Part shown: positions 53,244 through 62,656 of the stretch, piece after piece
Layout: the number at the start of each line of letters is the position of its first letter
Position numbering within the stretch: the first letter of the stretch is position 1
Notes under the pieces: model-generated
Told to the model about the DNA's origin: nothing
The model's input: only the letters and a program-made list of their open reading frames with translations
Databases searched by the model: none
Assembly (NCBI RefSeq): GCF_000172415.1
Contig: NZ_ABLD01000004.1
Span: forward strand, 124,001-188,000
Length of the DNA: 64,000 bases
Reading direction: 5' to 3'
Source: Paraburkholderia graminis C4D1M
GTDB lineage: Bacteria; Pseudomonadota; Gammaproteobacteria; Burkholderiales; Burkholderiaceae
Position numbers and translations under genes: made by a program

Positions 53244-54419
53244 ATGCTGATCGACTTCTTCTACTCGCTGCGCGCCGCGAAGCTGCCCGTGTCGGTGAAG
53301 GAATACCTGACGCTGCTCGAGGCGCTCAAAGCCAACGTGATCGCGCCGTCGCTCGACGATTTCTACTACCTCGCGCGCATGACGCTCGTGAAGGACGAGC
53401 AGTATTTCGACAAGTTCGACCAGGCGTTCGGCGCGTATTTCAACGGCGTCGCCAAGGCTTCCGAGCTTGCCTTCGACGTCCCGCTCGACTGGCTGAAAAA
53501 GAAACTGCAACGCGATCTGTCGCCGGAAGAAAAAGCGCAGATCGAAGCGATGGGCGGCATCGACAAGCTGATGGAACGCCTGAAGCAGCTCTTCGACGAA
53601 CAGAAAGAGCGGCACGAGGGCGGCAATAAATGGATCGGCACTGGCGGCACGTCGCCGTTCGGCAATGGCGGCTATAACCCGGAAGGCGTGCGCATCGGCG
53701 GCGACTCGGCGGGCAATCGCACGGCGGTCAAGGTCTGGGAAGCGCGCGCCTATCGCGATTACGACGATCAGGTGGAAATCGGCACGCGCAACATCAAGGT
53801 GGCGCTGCGCCGCTTGCGCCGCTTCGCGCGCGAAGGCGCGGCCGAAGAGCTCGACCTGCCCGACACGATCCGCAGCACCGCCGCGAACGCCGGCTGGCTC
53901 GACCTGAAGATGGTGCCCGAGCGGCACAACAAGGTGAAGGTGCTGATGCTGCTCGACGTCGGCGGCTCGATGGACGATCACATCAAGCGCACCGAGGAGC
54001 TCTTTTCCGCCGCGAAGGCCGAGTTCAAGCACCTCGAGTTTTATTACTTCCACAACTGCGTCTACGACTTCCTGTGGAAGAACAACCGCCGCCGTCACGC
54101 CGAGCGCACGCCGACGTGGGACGTGCTGCACAAGTTCACGTCCGACTACAAGCTGATCTTCGTCGGCGACGCGACCATGAGCCCTTACGAAGTGCTGCAA
54201 CCGGGCGGCTCCGTCGAATACAACAACACCGAGGCCGGCGCCGTGTGGCTGCGCCGCCTCGCCGATCATTTCCCGCATCACGCGTGGCTCAATCCCGAAC
54301 CGGAAGGCTTGTGGGCGTATCGCCAGTCGGTCAGCGCGATTCGCGACGTGCTCGGCCACCGCATGTATCCGCTCACGCTCGCGGGCCTCGAGTCCGCGAT
54401 GCGCATGCTGAGCAAATAG
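53244..54419 (+). CDS. CoxE-like von Willebrand A protein
   Basis: 391 residues. An N-terminal helical region begins LIDFFYSLRAAKLPVSVKEY. A glycine-rich segment (GGTSPFGNGGYNPEG) is followed by the VWA domain with MIDAS DVGGSMDDH near 237-246, where the usual middle Ser is Gly. The C-terminus has a long helix. It is the expected partner of the upstream MoxR ATPase. No signal peptide, so cytoplasmic. A binding site GAGGA is present. Confidence 0.9.
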   Translation: MLIDFFYSLRAAKLPVSVKEYLTLLEALKANVIAPSLDDFYYLARMTLVKDEQYFDKFDQAFGAYFNGVAKASELAFDVPLDWLKKKLQRDLSPEEKAQIEAMGGIDKLMERLKQLFDEQKERHEGGNKWIGTGGTSPFGNGGYNPEGVRIGGDSAGNRTAVKVWEARAYRDYDDQVEIGTRNIKVALRRLRRFAREGAAEELDLPDTIRSTAANAGWLDLKMVPERHNKVKVLMLLDVGGSMDDHIKRTEELFSAAKAEFKHLEFYYFHNCVYDFLWKNNRRRHAERTPTWDVLHKFTSDYKLIFVGDATMSPYEVLQPGGSVEYNNTEAGAVWLRRLADHFPHHAWLNPEPEGLWAYRQSVSAIRDVLGHRMYPLTLAGLESAMRMLSK

Positions 54420-54477
54420 ACCCACCGAGACGCACCCGCCCCACCCGCCCCACTCTCAACGACAAGAAAGCATTGGC

Positions 54478-55698
54478 ATGAACCGCTCGTCATCGCCTGA
54501 ACTGGCCAACTCCGGCATCGCGCCGCGCCGCTTCAATCCGTTCGCCGACACCTCCCTATCGGCCATCGTCGCCGGCTTCGTCGCGATGATGACGGGCTAC
54601 ACGAGTTCGCTCGTGCTGATGTTTCAGGCGGGCCAGGCCGCGCACCTGAGCAACGCGCAGATTTCGTCGTGGATCTGGGCGTTGTCGATCGGCATGGCGG
54701 TTTGCACAATCGGGCTGTCGCTGCGCTTTCGCGCGCCGATCGTCATTGCATGGTCGACGCCCGGCGCGGCGCTGCTCGTCTCGTCGCTGCCGCATGTGCC
54801 TTACGCGGAGGCGATCGGCGCGTTTATCGTCTGCGCGTTGCTGCTGACCGTGGTCGGTCTGACAGGATGGTTCGATACGCTGATGAAGAAAATTCCGGCG
54901 GGCATCGCGTCGGCCTTGCTGGCGGGCATCCTGTTCGAGATCGGCATTGAGATATTTCGCGCCGCGCAGTTCCAGACCGCGCTCGTGCTGACGATGTTTC
55001 TGACCTATCTGATCGTCAAACGCGTCACGCCCCGCTATGCGATTCCGGCGACGCTGATCGCCGGCACCGTTGCCGCGGGCGCGTTCGGCCTGCTCGATTT
55101 CAGCCACTTTCAGATCGCGCTCGCGCATCCCGTGTTCACAATGCCGGCGTTTTCGGTGGCGGCGAGCATCAGCATCGGCATTCCGCTTTTCGTGGTCGCG
55201 ATGGCTTCGCAGAACGTGCCCGGCATCGCCGTGCTGCGCGCGGACGGCTACACGACGCCCTCGGCGCCGCTGATTTCGACGACCGGCATCGCGTCGCTGC
55301 TGCTCGCGCCGTTCGGCTCACACGGCATCAATCTTGCCGCGATCACGGCGGCCATCTGCACCGGCCGCGAAGCGCACGAGAACCGCGACAAACGCTACAC
55401 GGCCGCGGTCTGGTGCGGCATTTTCTATCTGATCGCCGGCATTTTCGGGGCGACGATCGCGGCGCTGTTCGCGGCGTTCCCGCGCGAGCTGGTCGTTTCC
55501 GTGGCGGCGCTGGCGCTGTTCGGCTCGATCATGAGCGGCCTGACCAACGCGATGCAGGACGCGAGGCAGCGCGAAGCGGCGCTCGTGACCTTCATGGTGA
55601 CGGCGTCGGGACTGACGCTGCTGTCCATCGGCTCCGCGTTCTGGGGCCTGGTCGCGGGCGTGGTGACGCAGGTCGTGTTGAATGCGCGGCGTGCCTGA
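54478..55698 (+). CDS. benE: Benzoate/proton symporter, BenE family
   Basis: 406 residues with about 12 membrane segments. It shows the BenE pattern FVAMMTGYTSSLVLMFQAGQ, AWSTPGAALLVSSLP and PFGSHGINLAAITAAICTG. The predicted substrate is benzoate or a related aromatic acid taken up with protons; family-level naming only. No benzoate degradation genes are present here. It starts 58 bases after the CoxE-like gene and may be read through from it. Confidence 0.9.
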   Translation: MNRSSSPELANSGIAPRRFNPFADTSLSAIVAGFVAMMTGYTSSLVLMFQAGQAAHLSNAQISSWIWALSIGMAVCTIGLSLRFRAPIVIAWSTPGAALLVSSLPHVPYAEAIGAFIVCALLLTVVGLTGWFDTLMKKIPAGIASALLAGILFEIGIEIFRAAQFQTALVLTMFLTYLIVKRVTPRYAIPATLIAGTVAAGAFGLLDFSHFQIALAHPVFTMPAFSVAASISIGIPLFVVAMASQNVPGIAVLRADGYTTPSAPLISTTGIASLLLAPFGSHGINLAAITAAICTGREAHENRDKRYTAAVWCGIFYLIAGIFGATIAALFAAFPRELVVSVAALALFGSIMSGLTNAMQDARQREAALVTFMVTASGLTLLSIGSAFWGLVAGVVTQVVLNARRA

Positions 55699-55971
55699 CG
55701 CCAAGCGGCGGCAGGCGGCAGCACGCGGCGGCGCAAGCCGTGCGGCGCCGCGGCGCACGGTCGCTGAAATAGCCGTGAACGGATCGGCGGCGCACACTGT
55801 CAATACTGCATCAGGCGATCCGCCATAAAATAGAAGCATCCGGCAGCGTTTCCCGGCAACATCGGGTGAGCGTTGCAGCGTGACTCGCGGCCGCCGGCCT
55901 GAAGCGGTCTTTCAATCCGGCGGCGACTCATTCCCCCTGAACCACGGCGCATGCGCCCTGAAGGCACGAAT

Positions 55972-56925
55972 ATGACAACCGCACTCGATCAACTCAAGCA
56001 GTACACGACCGTCGTGGCCGATACCGGCGACTTCCAGCAGCTCGCGCAATACAAGCCGCAGGACGCGACCACCAATCCGTCGCTGATTCTGAAAGCCGTG
56101 CAGAAAGACGACTATCGTCCGCTGCTCGAAAAGACGGTGAAAGATCACGCGTCGAAGCCGATGGGCGCGATCATCGACCAGTTGCTGATCGCCTTCGGCA
56201 CCGAGATCCTGAAGATCATCCCGGGCCGCGTGTCGACCGAAGTGGATGCGCGTCTTTCGTTCGACGTACAGGCCTCGATCGCCAAGGGCCGCGAACTGAT
56301 CGCGCTGTACAAGGAGCACGGTATCGATCGCGAGCGCGTGCTGATCAAGCTGGCTTCCACGTGGGAAGGCGTGCGCGCCGCCGAAGTGCTGCAAAAGGAA
56401 GGCATCAACTGCAACATGACGCTGCTGTTCTCGCTCGCCCAGGCCGCGGCCTGTGCCGAAGCGGGCGCGAAGCTGATCTCGCCGTTCGTCGGACGCATTT
56501 ACGACTGGTATAAGAAAAATGCCGGCAGCGCGTGGGACGAAGCGAAAGACGGCGGTGCGAACGACCCGGGCGTTCAGTCGGTGCGCCGCATTTACGGCTA
56601 CTACAAGAAGTTCGGCTACAAGACCGAGGTGATGGGCGCGAGCTTCCGCACCACGGGGCAGATTCTGGAACTGGCCGGCTGCGATCTGCTGACCATCAGT
56701 CCGGATCTGCTGCAAAAGCTGCATGAAAGCACGGACAAGGTGGAGCGCAAGCTCTCGCCGGAAAGCTCGCAGGACGCCAATATCGAGCGAGTGCCGGTCG
56801 ACGAATCGTCGTTCCGCTTCCTCGTCAACGATGAGGCGATGGCAACCGAAAAGCTGGCCGAAGGCATCCGCGCGTTTGCGGCGGACGCAGTCAAGCTGGA
56901 AAAGCTGATCGAAGCGCTGCGTTAA
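55972..56925 (+). CDS. tal: Transaldolase
   Basis: 317 residues, the class I TalB length. Start [20 protein letters not shown], the [12 protein letters not shown] block, Schiff-base lysine in [17 protein letters not shown] and the [11 protein letters not shown] block are all present. It exchanges dihydroxyacetone units between sugar phosphates in the pentose phosphate pathway. A terminator follows. Transcribed alone. Confidence 0.97.
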   Translation: MTTALDQLKQYTTVVADTGDFQQLAQYKPQDATTNPSLILKAVQKDDYRPLLEKTVKDHASKPMGAIIDQLLIAFGTEILKIIPGRVSTEVDARLSFDVQASIAKGRELIALYKEHGIDRERVLIKLASTWEGVRAAEVLQKEGINCNMTLLFSLAQAAACAEAGAKLISPFVGRIYDWYKKNAGSAWDEAKDGGANDPGVQSVRRIYGYYKKFGYKTEVMGASFRTTGQILELAGCDLLTISPDLLQKLHESTDKVERKLSPESSQDANIERVPVDESSFRFLVNDEAMATEKLAEGIRAFAADAVKLEKLIEALR

Positions 56926-56973
56926 GGCGCTGGGCGGCAGACTCGCCGCCATCCATCGTGCGATTCAATCAGG

Positions 56974-57001
56974 CGGCCCCGAACCTTGCGGTTCGGGGCC
57001 G
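56974..57001 (+). terminator. Terminator of tal
   Basis: CGGCCCCGAACC and GGTTCGGGGCCG form a perfect 12-base stem with loop TTGC, followed by TTTG, 49 bases after the stop. Confidence 0.8.
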
Positions 57002-57209
57002 TTTGCTGTTTACGGCCGGTCGTTTTATCGGCTGATTCACTCGTTTTTTTGTGCAGCGCGGTGATCGTGCGAGTCGTCTTTTCCGCACGACACAAAGTCA
57101 CAAACGCCCGAGCGCCGTTGCCTAAAATGGTCTGCACGCCCGCGGTTTCCGCAGTTTCCTTTGCCGTCTGGCAGCGCGGGCATTCACATCCTTATTTCTG
57201 GAGGCGACG

Positions 57210-57629
57210 ATGGAAGTCCAACCGTACGTATTCTTCAACGGGCGTTGCGAAGAAGCGCTCGATTATTACCGCCAGCATCTGGGCGCCGAAGTCACGTTCA
57301 TGATGCGTTTCAAGGACGCGCCGCCCGATCCGCAAAACACGCCGCGCCCCGGCGTCGAAGAAAAGATCATGCATGCGAACGTGCAGATGGGCTCGACTCA
57401 ATGGATGGCGTCCGACGGCAACTGCGATCAGGACGCGAAGCCGATGAGCGGCTTCAGTCTGTCGCTGACCGCGGACGATACGGCGTCGGCGCAAAAGTAC
57501 TTCAACGCGCTCGCCGACGGCGGCCAGATCGTCATGCCCTGGGGCGAAACGTTCTGGAGCAAGGGCTTCGGCATGGCCGTGGACCGCTTCGGTCTGATGT
57601 GGATGGTGACGCTGCCGCCGCATGAGTGA
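57210..57629 (+). CDS. VOC-superfamily protein, PhnB/YjdN-like
   Basis: 139 residues: VQPYVFFNGRCEEALDYYRQ, a MRFKDAPPD insertion, HANVQMGSTQWMASDG and a C-terminal WGETFWSKGFGMAVDRFGL. This is the 3-demethylubiquinone/PhnB-like branch, more distant from the VOC protein at 17989. A TGGAGG site sets the start. Function unknown; convergent with the FUSC gene. Confidence 0.9.
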   Translation: MEVQPYVFFNGRCEEALDYYRQHLGAEVTFMMRFKDAPPDPQNTPRPGVEEKIMHANVQMGSTQWMASDGNCDQDAKPMSGFSLSLTADDTASAQKYFNALADGGQIVMPWGETFWSKGFGMAVDRFGLMWMVTLPPHE

Positions 57630-57682
57630 GCGGTGGTAGACCGCGGTGGGCGGCGGTGGGCGCTAGCGTCGGCCGCCATCGC

Positions 57683-58864
57683 CTAGGTCTTCTGCAGAAT
57701 CCGCGAGTGCCGCTCGATGTTCCAGTTCGGCTCGGTCTCGAGGAGCGCCGCGCGTAAGCGCTCGATCTGTTCCGCGAGCCGCTGCCCGAGCCAATACGGT
57801 CCTTGCAGATCGGGCGGCAAGGCGAGCGCCGCGTTGCCGGTCGTCGGCGCGGGCGGTGAGCCGGGCGGCGACGCGTGCGCACTATCGGTCAACGCAGCGC
57901 CGCTTGCCGACGCACCACTCACCGGAATCCCGAAATGCGTCGCGCGGCCAAAGCGCAGGCCGCGCGCAATCGCCAGCAAAATCGTACGCACGGCCCGCAC
58001 TTCCGCGCCGCATCGCTGCGCATACGCGGCGCGCGCGGCGGCGTCGGCCTGCATCAGCGGACCGGTCGCGAGCAGCTCCAGCGAACTGAGCACCGAGCGA
58101 TGCAAGCGCTGAATCTCCTCGAGCTTCGCCTGCGGCACATCGATTTCCTTCGCCACCGAAGGCATCAGCGAGCGCAGTTGCACGAGCCGCCGGTTGATCT
58201 CGAGAAAGCGCTTGACCTGCTCTTCGTCGCCGATGGTTTCGCCTTCCAGCAAACGCGTATAGATGCGCGCGCATTCGCGCAGATTGGCCGCGATCCCGTA
58301 GCGCCAGGAATACGTCGCGTGCAGCGGCAACGCGAACGAAAAGGCGAGCGCGATCACGATGCCGATCAGCACGTTCAGCGTGCGCCACAGGCCGACGTCG
58401 ATCACATTGTCGCCATGACCCGCGACGATGCACATGGTGATGGCCGTCAATAGGCCGATATATCCCGACGCGCCGATAGCGAACCACGCGCAGATCGCGG
58501 CGACGATCGACATCAGCACGTACGTCAGCGGCAACGAGCCGATGAGATTCTGCTGCACGATCAGCAGCAAGCCGATCGACGCGCCCAGCAGCGTACCTGC
58601 CGCGCGCTCCGCGGCCTTCTTGCGGATATTGCCGTGATGCTGCAATCCGCCGATCACGACCAGCAACGTCACCGACGACCAGATGCCGTGCGGAATGTCG
58701 ATACCCGTGGTCGCGAGAATCGAGAACAGCATCGCCAGTCCCACGCGCAGACTGTGCAACACTTTTGCGTGCCGGTAGCGGTAATACGGCGACGTGACCG
58801 CGCGAACCATGCGGCTCACCGCCGAGCGGCGCGGAACGACGGTGCGGGAATCGGCAGAAGCCAT
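57683..58864 (-). CDS. FUSC-family membrane exporter
   Basis: 393 residues. About six membrane segments lie in the first 180 residues (LRVGLAMLFSILATTGIDIP, AAGTLLGASIGLLLIV, GLLTAITMCIVAG), followed by a long cytoplasmic helical part. The family comprises YccS/AaeB-like exporters of aromatic acids and related compounds. The start at MASADSRTVVPRR avoids an upstream extension without signals. It follows the terminator of the symporter operon. Confidence 0.87.
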   Translation of the reverse strand: MASADSRTVVPRRSAVSRMVRAVTSPYYRYRHAKVLHSLRVGLAMLFSILATTGIDIPHGIWSSVTLLVVIGGLQHHGNIRKKAAERAAGTLLGASIGLLLIVQQNLIGSLPLTYVLMSIVAAICAWFAIGASGYIGLLTAITMCIVAGHGDNVIDVGLWRTLNVLIGIVIALAFSFALPLHATYSWRYGIAANLRECARIYTRLLEGETIGDEEQVKRFLEINRRLVQLRSLMPSVAKEIDVPQAKLEEIQRLHRSVLSSLELLATGPLMQADAAARAAYAQRCGAEVRAVRTILLAIARGLRFGRATHFGIPVSGASASGAALTDSAHASPPGSPPAPTTGNAALALPPDLQGPYWLGQRLAEQIERLRAALLETEPNWNIERHSRILQKT

Positions 58865-58931
58865 GGCGGGAGCGGCGGCGCTTTCGAAGGTAGTTCCGCT
58901 ATCCTGCCCTGGACTGCGCCGCAAATACAAA

Positions 58932-58957
58932 CGCCCGCGGAGTTTCGTCCGCGGGCG
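58932..58957 (-). terminator. Terminator of the DUF3311-symporter operon
   Basis: CGCCCGCGGA and TCCGCGGGCG form a ten-base stem with a six-base loop. In the minus-strand direction it is followed by TTTGTATTT. It lies 24 bases after the symporter stop. Confidence 0.8.
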
Positions 58958-58980
58958 CCTGGGTTAGGTTGCGTCGGGTC

Positions 58981-60531
58981 TTAGCTTTCCACGACGTCCA
59001 GATAATCTTCCGGACGCGTGCGGTCTTCGGCGCGCTGCATGCCGAACGCGCGCACCAGCAGGCTCACCACCACGGCCACGACCAGATTCACGATCAGCGA
59101 CCACACCGCCGCATAGCCCGGAATCGCCATGCCGAAGAGGTGAATCGTGAAGATCGAGCCGGCGAGCTTCAGCGAAATCGCCATCCACGTACCCGTTGCG
59201 ATGCCGACTGCCCAGCCGATCAGCAAGCCGCGATAGTCGAGCACGCGCGTGTACAGTCCGAGAACGATGGCCGGCAGCGTCTGGATGATCCAGATACCGC
59301 CGAGCAGCTGCAACTGGATCGCATACGTGAGCGGCAACGCCAGAATGAACGCGACCGCGCCGACCTTGACGATCAGCGAGACCAGCTTCGCGACGTTGGT
59401 CTCCTGCTCGTGCGTCATGTTGCGGTTCACGAACTCCTTGTGGATGTTGCGCGTGTACAGGTTCGCTGCCGCAATCGACATGATCGCCGCCGGCACCAGC
59501 GCGCCGATGCCGATCGCCGCGAACGCCACGCCGACGAACCACGACGGGAAGAAGTGCAGGAACAGCGCCGGCACCGCGAAGTTCGGGCCGAACGCCTTGA
59601 AGTACGGCGCGAATTCCGGCATGTCCTTCACGCCCGAAGCGAGCGCCATGAAGCCGAGCAGCGCGAGCAGGCCGAGCACCAGCGAGTAAGCCGGCAGCAT
59701 CGCCATGTTGCGGCGGATCGTGTTGCCCGATTTCGACGACAGCACCGCCGTGATCGAGTGCGGATACAGGAACAGCGCGAGCGCCGAACCGACCGCGAGC
59801 GTCGCGTACGCGCTATAGCCGTTCAGACTCGACACGTCCGGCGCTTTCAGCAGCAGCTTGGCCGGCGGCACCGAGCCGAAGATGTGGCTGAAGCCGCCGA
59901 GTTGCGGCGGAATCACGATGATCGCGGCGAAGATCGTGATGTAGATCAGGACGTCCTTGACGACCGCGATCATCGCCGGCGCACGCAGGCCCGACGTGTA
60001 CGTGTAGGCGGCAAGAATCGCGAAGGCGATGATCAGCGGCAGGTCGCCGACAAAGCCCTTCGTATCGAAGCCGAGCGCGCCGATCACCACTTCGATGCCG
60101 ACCAGTTGCAGCGCGATGTACGGCATCGTCGCGACGATACCGGTCACCGCGATTGCGAGCGCGAGCATGCGGCTGCCGTAGCGAGCCGACACGAAGTCCG
60201 CCGACGTCACGTAGCCCTGGCGTTTCGCGATGCTCCACAACTTCGGAAACACGACGAACGCGAACGGATAGATCAGGATCGTGTACGGCAGCGCGAAAAA
60301 ACCCGTTGCGCCCGCACCGAATACCAGCGCCGGCACGGCGATGAACGTATACGCGGTGTACAGGTCGCCGCCCAGCAGGAACCAGGTGACGATGGTGCCG
60401 AAGCGCCGGCCGCCCAGGCCCCACTCTTCGAGATGAGCGAGATCGCCGCGCCGCCAGTGCGCCGCGACGAAGCCGAGAATCGTGACCCCGATGAAAAACA
60501 GAACGAAGACGAAAGTTGCGATGGCGTTCAT
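58981..60531 (-). CDS. mctP: Sodium:solute symporter, MctP-like monocarboxylate uptake
   Basis: 516 residues with 13 membrane segments of the SSS family. TWFLLGGDLYTAYTFIAVPA and LPYTILIYPFAF at the N-terminus and SALALFLYPHSITAVLSS in the middle are typical of the MctP/acetate-pyruvate-lactate branch. The upstream DUF3311 gene overlaps the start by one base, a pairing seen widely in proteobacteria. Likely imports short monocarboxylates; the exact substrate is family inference. Confidence 0.88.
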   Translation of the reverse strand: MNAIATFVFVLFFIGVTILGFVAAHWRRGDLAHLEEWGLGGRRFGTIVTWFLLGGDLYTAYTFIAVPALVFGAGATGFFALPYTILIYPFAFVVFPKLWSIAKRQGYVTSADFVSARYGSRMLALAIAVTGIVATMPYIALQLVGIEVVIGALGFDTKGFVGDLPLIIAFAILAAYTYTSGLRAPAMIAVVKDVLIYITIFAAIIVIPPQLGGFSHIFGSVPPAKLLLKAPDVSSLNGYSAYATLAVGSALALFLYPHSITAVLSSKSGNTIRRNMAMLPAYSLVLGLLALLGFMALASGVKDMPEFAPYFKAFGPNFAVPALFLHFFPSWFVGVAFAAIGIGALVPAAIMSIAAANLYTRNIHKEFVNRNMTHEQETNVAKLVSLIVKVGAVAFILALPLTYAIQLQLLGGIWIIQTLPAIVLGLYTRVLDYRGLLIGWAVGIATGTWMAISLKLAGSIFTIHLFGMAIPGYAAVWSLIVNLVVAVVVSLLVRAFGMQRAEDRTRPEDYLDVVES

Positions 60532-60770
60532 TATCGTGCGTCCCCTTGCGGACGGCCCGCCGAGCGCGTCTTGGTCTTGAAGTACACGATCGCCGTGATG
60601 ACCGCGCTGATCAGCACCCAGAGGAGCTGATACCAGTAGAAGAACGGAAAATCGAACAGCACCGGTTCGACCTTGTTATACGACGGCACCCAGACCATGG
60701 CGATCCAGGGCAACAGCAACAACCAGAGCCAGTGCTTGCTGGCCTTGTTCGCGTCGGCGTCGTGAGCCAT
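60531..60770 (-). CDS. DUF3311 small membrane protein, symporter partner
   Basis: 79 residues with two membrane helices: WLWLLLLPWIAMVWVPSYN and WYQLLWVLISAVITAIVYF. It belongs to DUF3311, which accompanies SSS symporters as a likely subunit or folding partner. A GAGGAG site and a strong promoter lie upstream. Its stop overlaps the symporter start by one base, implying coupled translation. Confidence 0.92.
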   Translation of the reverse strand: MAHDADANKASKHWLWLLLLPWIAMVWVPSYNKVEPVLFDFPFFYWYQLLWVLISAVITAIVYFKTKTRSAGRPQGDAR

Positions 60771-61262
60771 GACGTCTCCTCTTCCCTATTATTGAAATGT
60801 TGGCCCGTGTTCGACGGGTGGTGAACCCCCAAAGCGGAGAGCCGCCTCGCGGTAGCACGCCCGCGGAGGATCGCCCCGCATGGGACACGAGTGCCCCGAA
60901 AGCTTCGAAAGAGTATAGGAGCCGCGAACGTGCGGTCAAGCAGGGACGACCCCGAGGCGAAGGCGCGGGTGCTGGAGTGCGTGGGGTGGTGTTTTAGCGG
61001 AGGCGGATGGCGCTGCGGATTCCGGTGCGGAGGTGGAAACAACTGAAGCAGCCGACGCCGATGCACGGCGCCGTGGTCGAACGCTCGTGGTTTGCGCGGT
61101 TGCGCTGGTGGTTCTGGCGACCTTCCCGAATCGTCGAGCGAGTCCCGCGCCGCTTCGATGCGCGACGGATGGCGGGCCCGCAAAGTGTCGCTGGAATGCG
61201 ACGGTTGGCTGGTTACGATGCCGGACCTTCGCGATCCGGCACTTCCCTGCGACTGGCCGGGA
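60771..61262. other. Gap upstream of the DUF3311-symporter operon
   Basis: 492 bases. It holds the promoter described at 60912-60939 and the binding site of the DUF3311 gene. Beyond 60950 up to the spermidine-synthase-like stop I see no gene, repeat or terminator; the stretch codes for several overlapping short frames that look like high-GC artefacts. Confidence 0.5.
60912..60939 (-). promoter_or_regulatory. Strong sigma70 promoter of the DUF3311-symporter operon
   Basis: On the minus strand TTGACC and TATACT are separated by 16 bases: five of six matches in both boxes. Transcription would start near 60905, leaving a leader of about 135 bases before the DUF3311 ATG. Confidence 0.7.
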
Positions 61263-62186
61263 TCAGATGGCGAACGACGCGCCCGTCTGTCCCGTCGACT
61301 CCTGCAGCCCCTTGATCCACTTGCGCGCCGGCAAGCCGAGCTCGGCTTCGATCAGCTTCGCGCGCGCTTGCAGCGCCGTGAACGGCACGTCGAGCGCGGG
61401 ACCGGAGAACGCGATCGCGATGCGGTTGCCGTCGTGCACTTCGGGCAGCGCGACCACACGGCCGTCGAACGCTTCGTTCAGGCGTTTCATATTGCGCACG
61501 AAGCTCGGATGATCGCCGAACAGATTGACCGTGACCACGCCCGCATCCGTCAGACACGCGCGCGCCGCACGGTAAAAGCCGACGCTGTCGAGCACGGGAC
61601 CGCGCGCCGTCGCATCGTAAATGTCGATCTGCAACGCGCCGATCGTGCCGTGGTTCGCGCGGTCGTTGACGAAGTCCCACGCGTCCGTCTCGTGCACGGT
61701 GAGGCGCGCGTCGTCTTGCGGCAGCTCGAACATCGTGCGCGCGGCGATTACGACGGCCGGGTTCACTTCGACCGCCTCGACCTTCGCGCGCTTCAGGAAG
61801 CGGTGCGCGAACTTGGTCAGCGCAGCGGCGCCGAGCCCGAGTTGCACGATGCGCTTCGGCGTTTGGATGAAGAGCAGCCACGCCATCATTTGCTGCGCGT
61901 ATTCGAGCTCGATGTGGTCGGGCTTGCGCAGACGCATCGCGCCTTGCACCCATTCCGTGCCGAAGTGCAGATAGCGCACGCCGCCCTCTTCCGAGAACGT
62001 GACCGGCGCAAAGCGCGGCTTGCGCGGCGCTTCGATTTGCGGCGCGTCGTGGAGGTCGTCGCGCAGGTCGTTGTTATGCGACGCGCGATTCTTGTTGCGC
62101 GCCGTTGCGTGTTTGCCCGCGCCATCGGCGTTGCGATTGCGGAATGCACGCGCTTCAGCCGACGCGCGCTTGATGAGTTTCGTCAT
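61263..62186 (-). CDS. Spermidine synthase-like methyltransferase-fold protein
   Basis: 307 residues. A basic, Asn/Arg-rich 55-residue N-terminus is followed by the aminopropyltransferase fold: VQLGLGAAALTKF (nucleotide loop), VEAVEVNPAVVIAAR, and the acidic motif IDIYDATARGPV. It belongs to the SpeE-like group but lacks the clear N-terminal beta-hairpin domain of true spermidine synthases. Substrate is unproven. Its ATG overlaps the stop of the glycosylase gene upstream. Confidence 0.82.
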   Translation of the reverse strand: MTKLIKRASAEARAFRNRNADGAGKHATARNKNRASHNNDLRDDLHDAPQIEAPRKPRFAPVTFSEEGGVRYLHFGTEWVQGAMRLRKPDHIELEYAQQMMAWLLFIQTPKRIVQLGLGAAALTKFAHRFLKRAKVEAVEVNPAVVIAARTMFELPQDDARLTVHETDAWDFVNDRANHGTIGALQIDIYDATARGPVLDSVGFYRAARACLTDAGVVTVNLFGDHPSFVRNMKRLNEAFDGRVVALPEVHDGNRIAIAFSGPALDVPFTALQARAKLIEAELGLPARKWIKGLQESTGQTGASFAI

Positions 62187-62656
62187 GTAAGGATGTCGCG
62201 CCACAGGCGCAATTTTTGATCGAACGAGAGCATAGCATTCGCGGGACTCGACGAAGGCAGCACGAGCGTCGTGTAACCCGCCGCGCCGATCACGGGCGCG
62301 AAGCGGCCGGCGGTCTTGCCGTTGAAGCAGACTTTGCGCAGCGTCGGCGAGTGCTCGCGCAGCGAAGCAAAGTCGTTCGGCTGCGCGTTGCGGATCGCCG
62401 CATCGAGACTGCCCTCGCGATGACATGCGGCGAGCACGTCCCACACGCCGATGCCGTGCGACAGGAGCCGCCGCAGCCGCTCTTCGTAAGCGAGTTCGGC
62501 GAGCGGCTCGTCGAGTATCGCGCCAAGCAGGCGCCAGAACTGATTGCGCGGATGCGCGTAGTACTGCGTCGCCGCAAGCGACGCCTCGCCGGGAAAGCTG
62601 CCGAGAATCAGCGTGTGCGTGTCGGCCGCGACGACGGGAGGAAAGCCGCGCAACAT
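62183..62656 (-). CDS. DNA-deoxyinosine glycosylase, UDG family 6-like
   Basis: 157 residues of the uracil-DNA-glycosylase superfamily. LILGSFPGEASLAATQYYAH, PRNQFWRLLGAI, FNGKTAG and the late LPSSSPANAM are characteristic of the hypoxanthine-DNA glycosylase (HDG) branch. It would remove deaminated adenine from DNA. It directly abuts ubiC (no gap) and overlaps the spermidine-synthase-like gene, so all three are co-transcribed. Confidence 0.88.
   Translation of the reverse strand: MLRGFPPVVAADTHTLILGSFPGEASLAATQYYAHPRNQFWRLLGAILDEPLAELAYEERLRRLLSHGIGVWDVLAACHREGSLDAAIRNAQPNDFASLREHSPTLRKVCFNGKTAGRFAPVIGAAGYTTLVLPSSSPANAMLSFDQKLRLWRDILT

Noticed and set aside
61007..61512. Several plus-strand frames before and across the spermidine-synthase-like 3' end
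   Set aside because: They overlap each other in different frames, lack binding sites and give Arg/Ser-rich translations.
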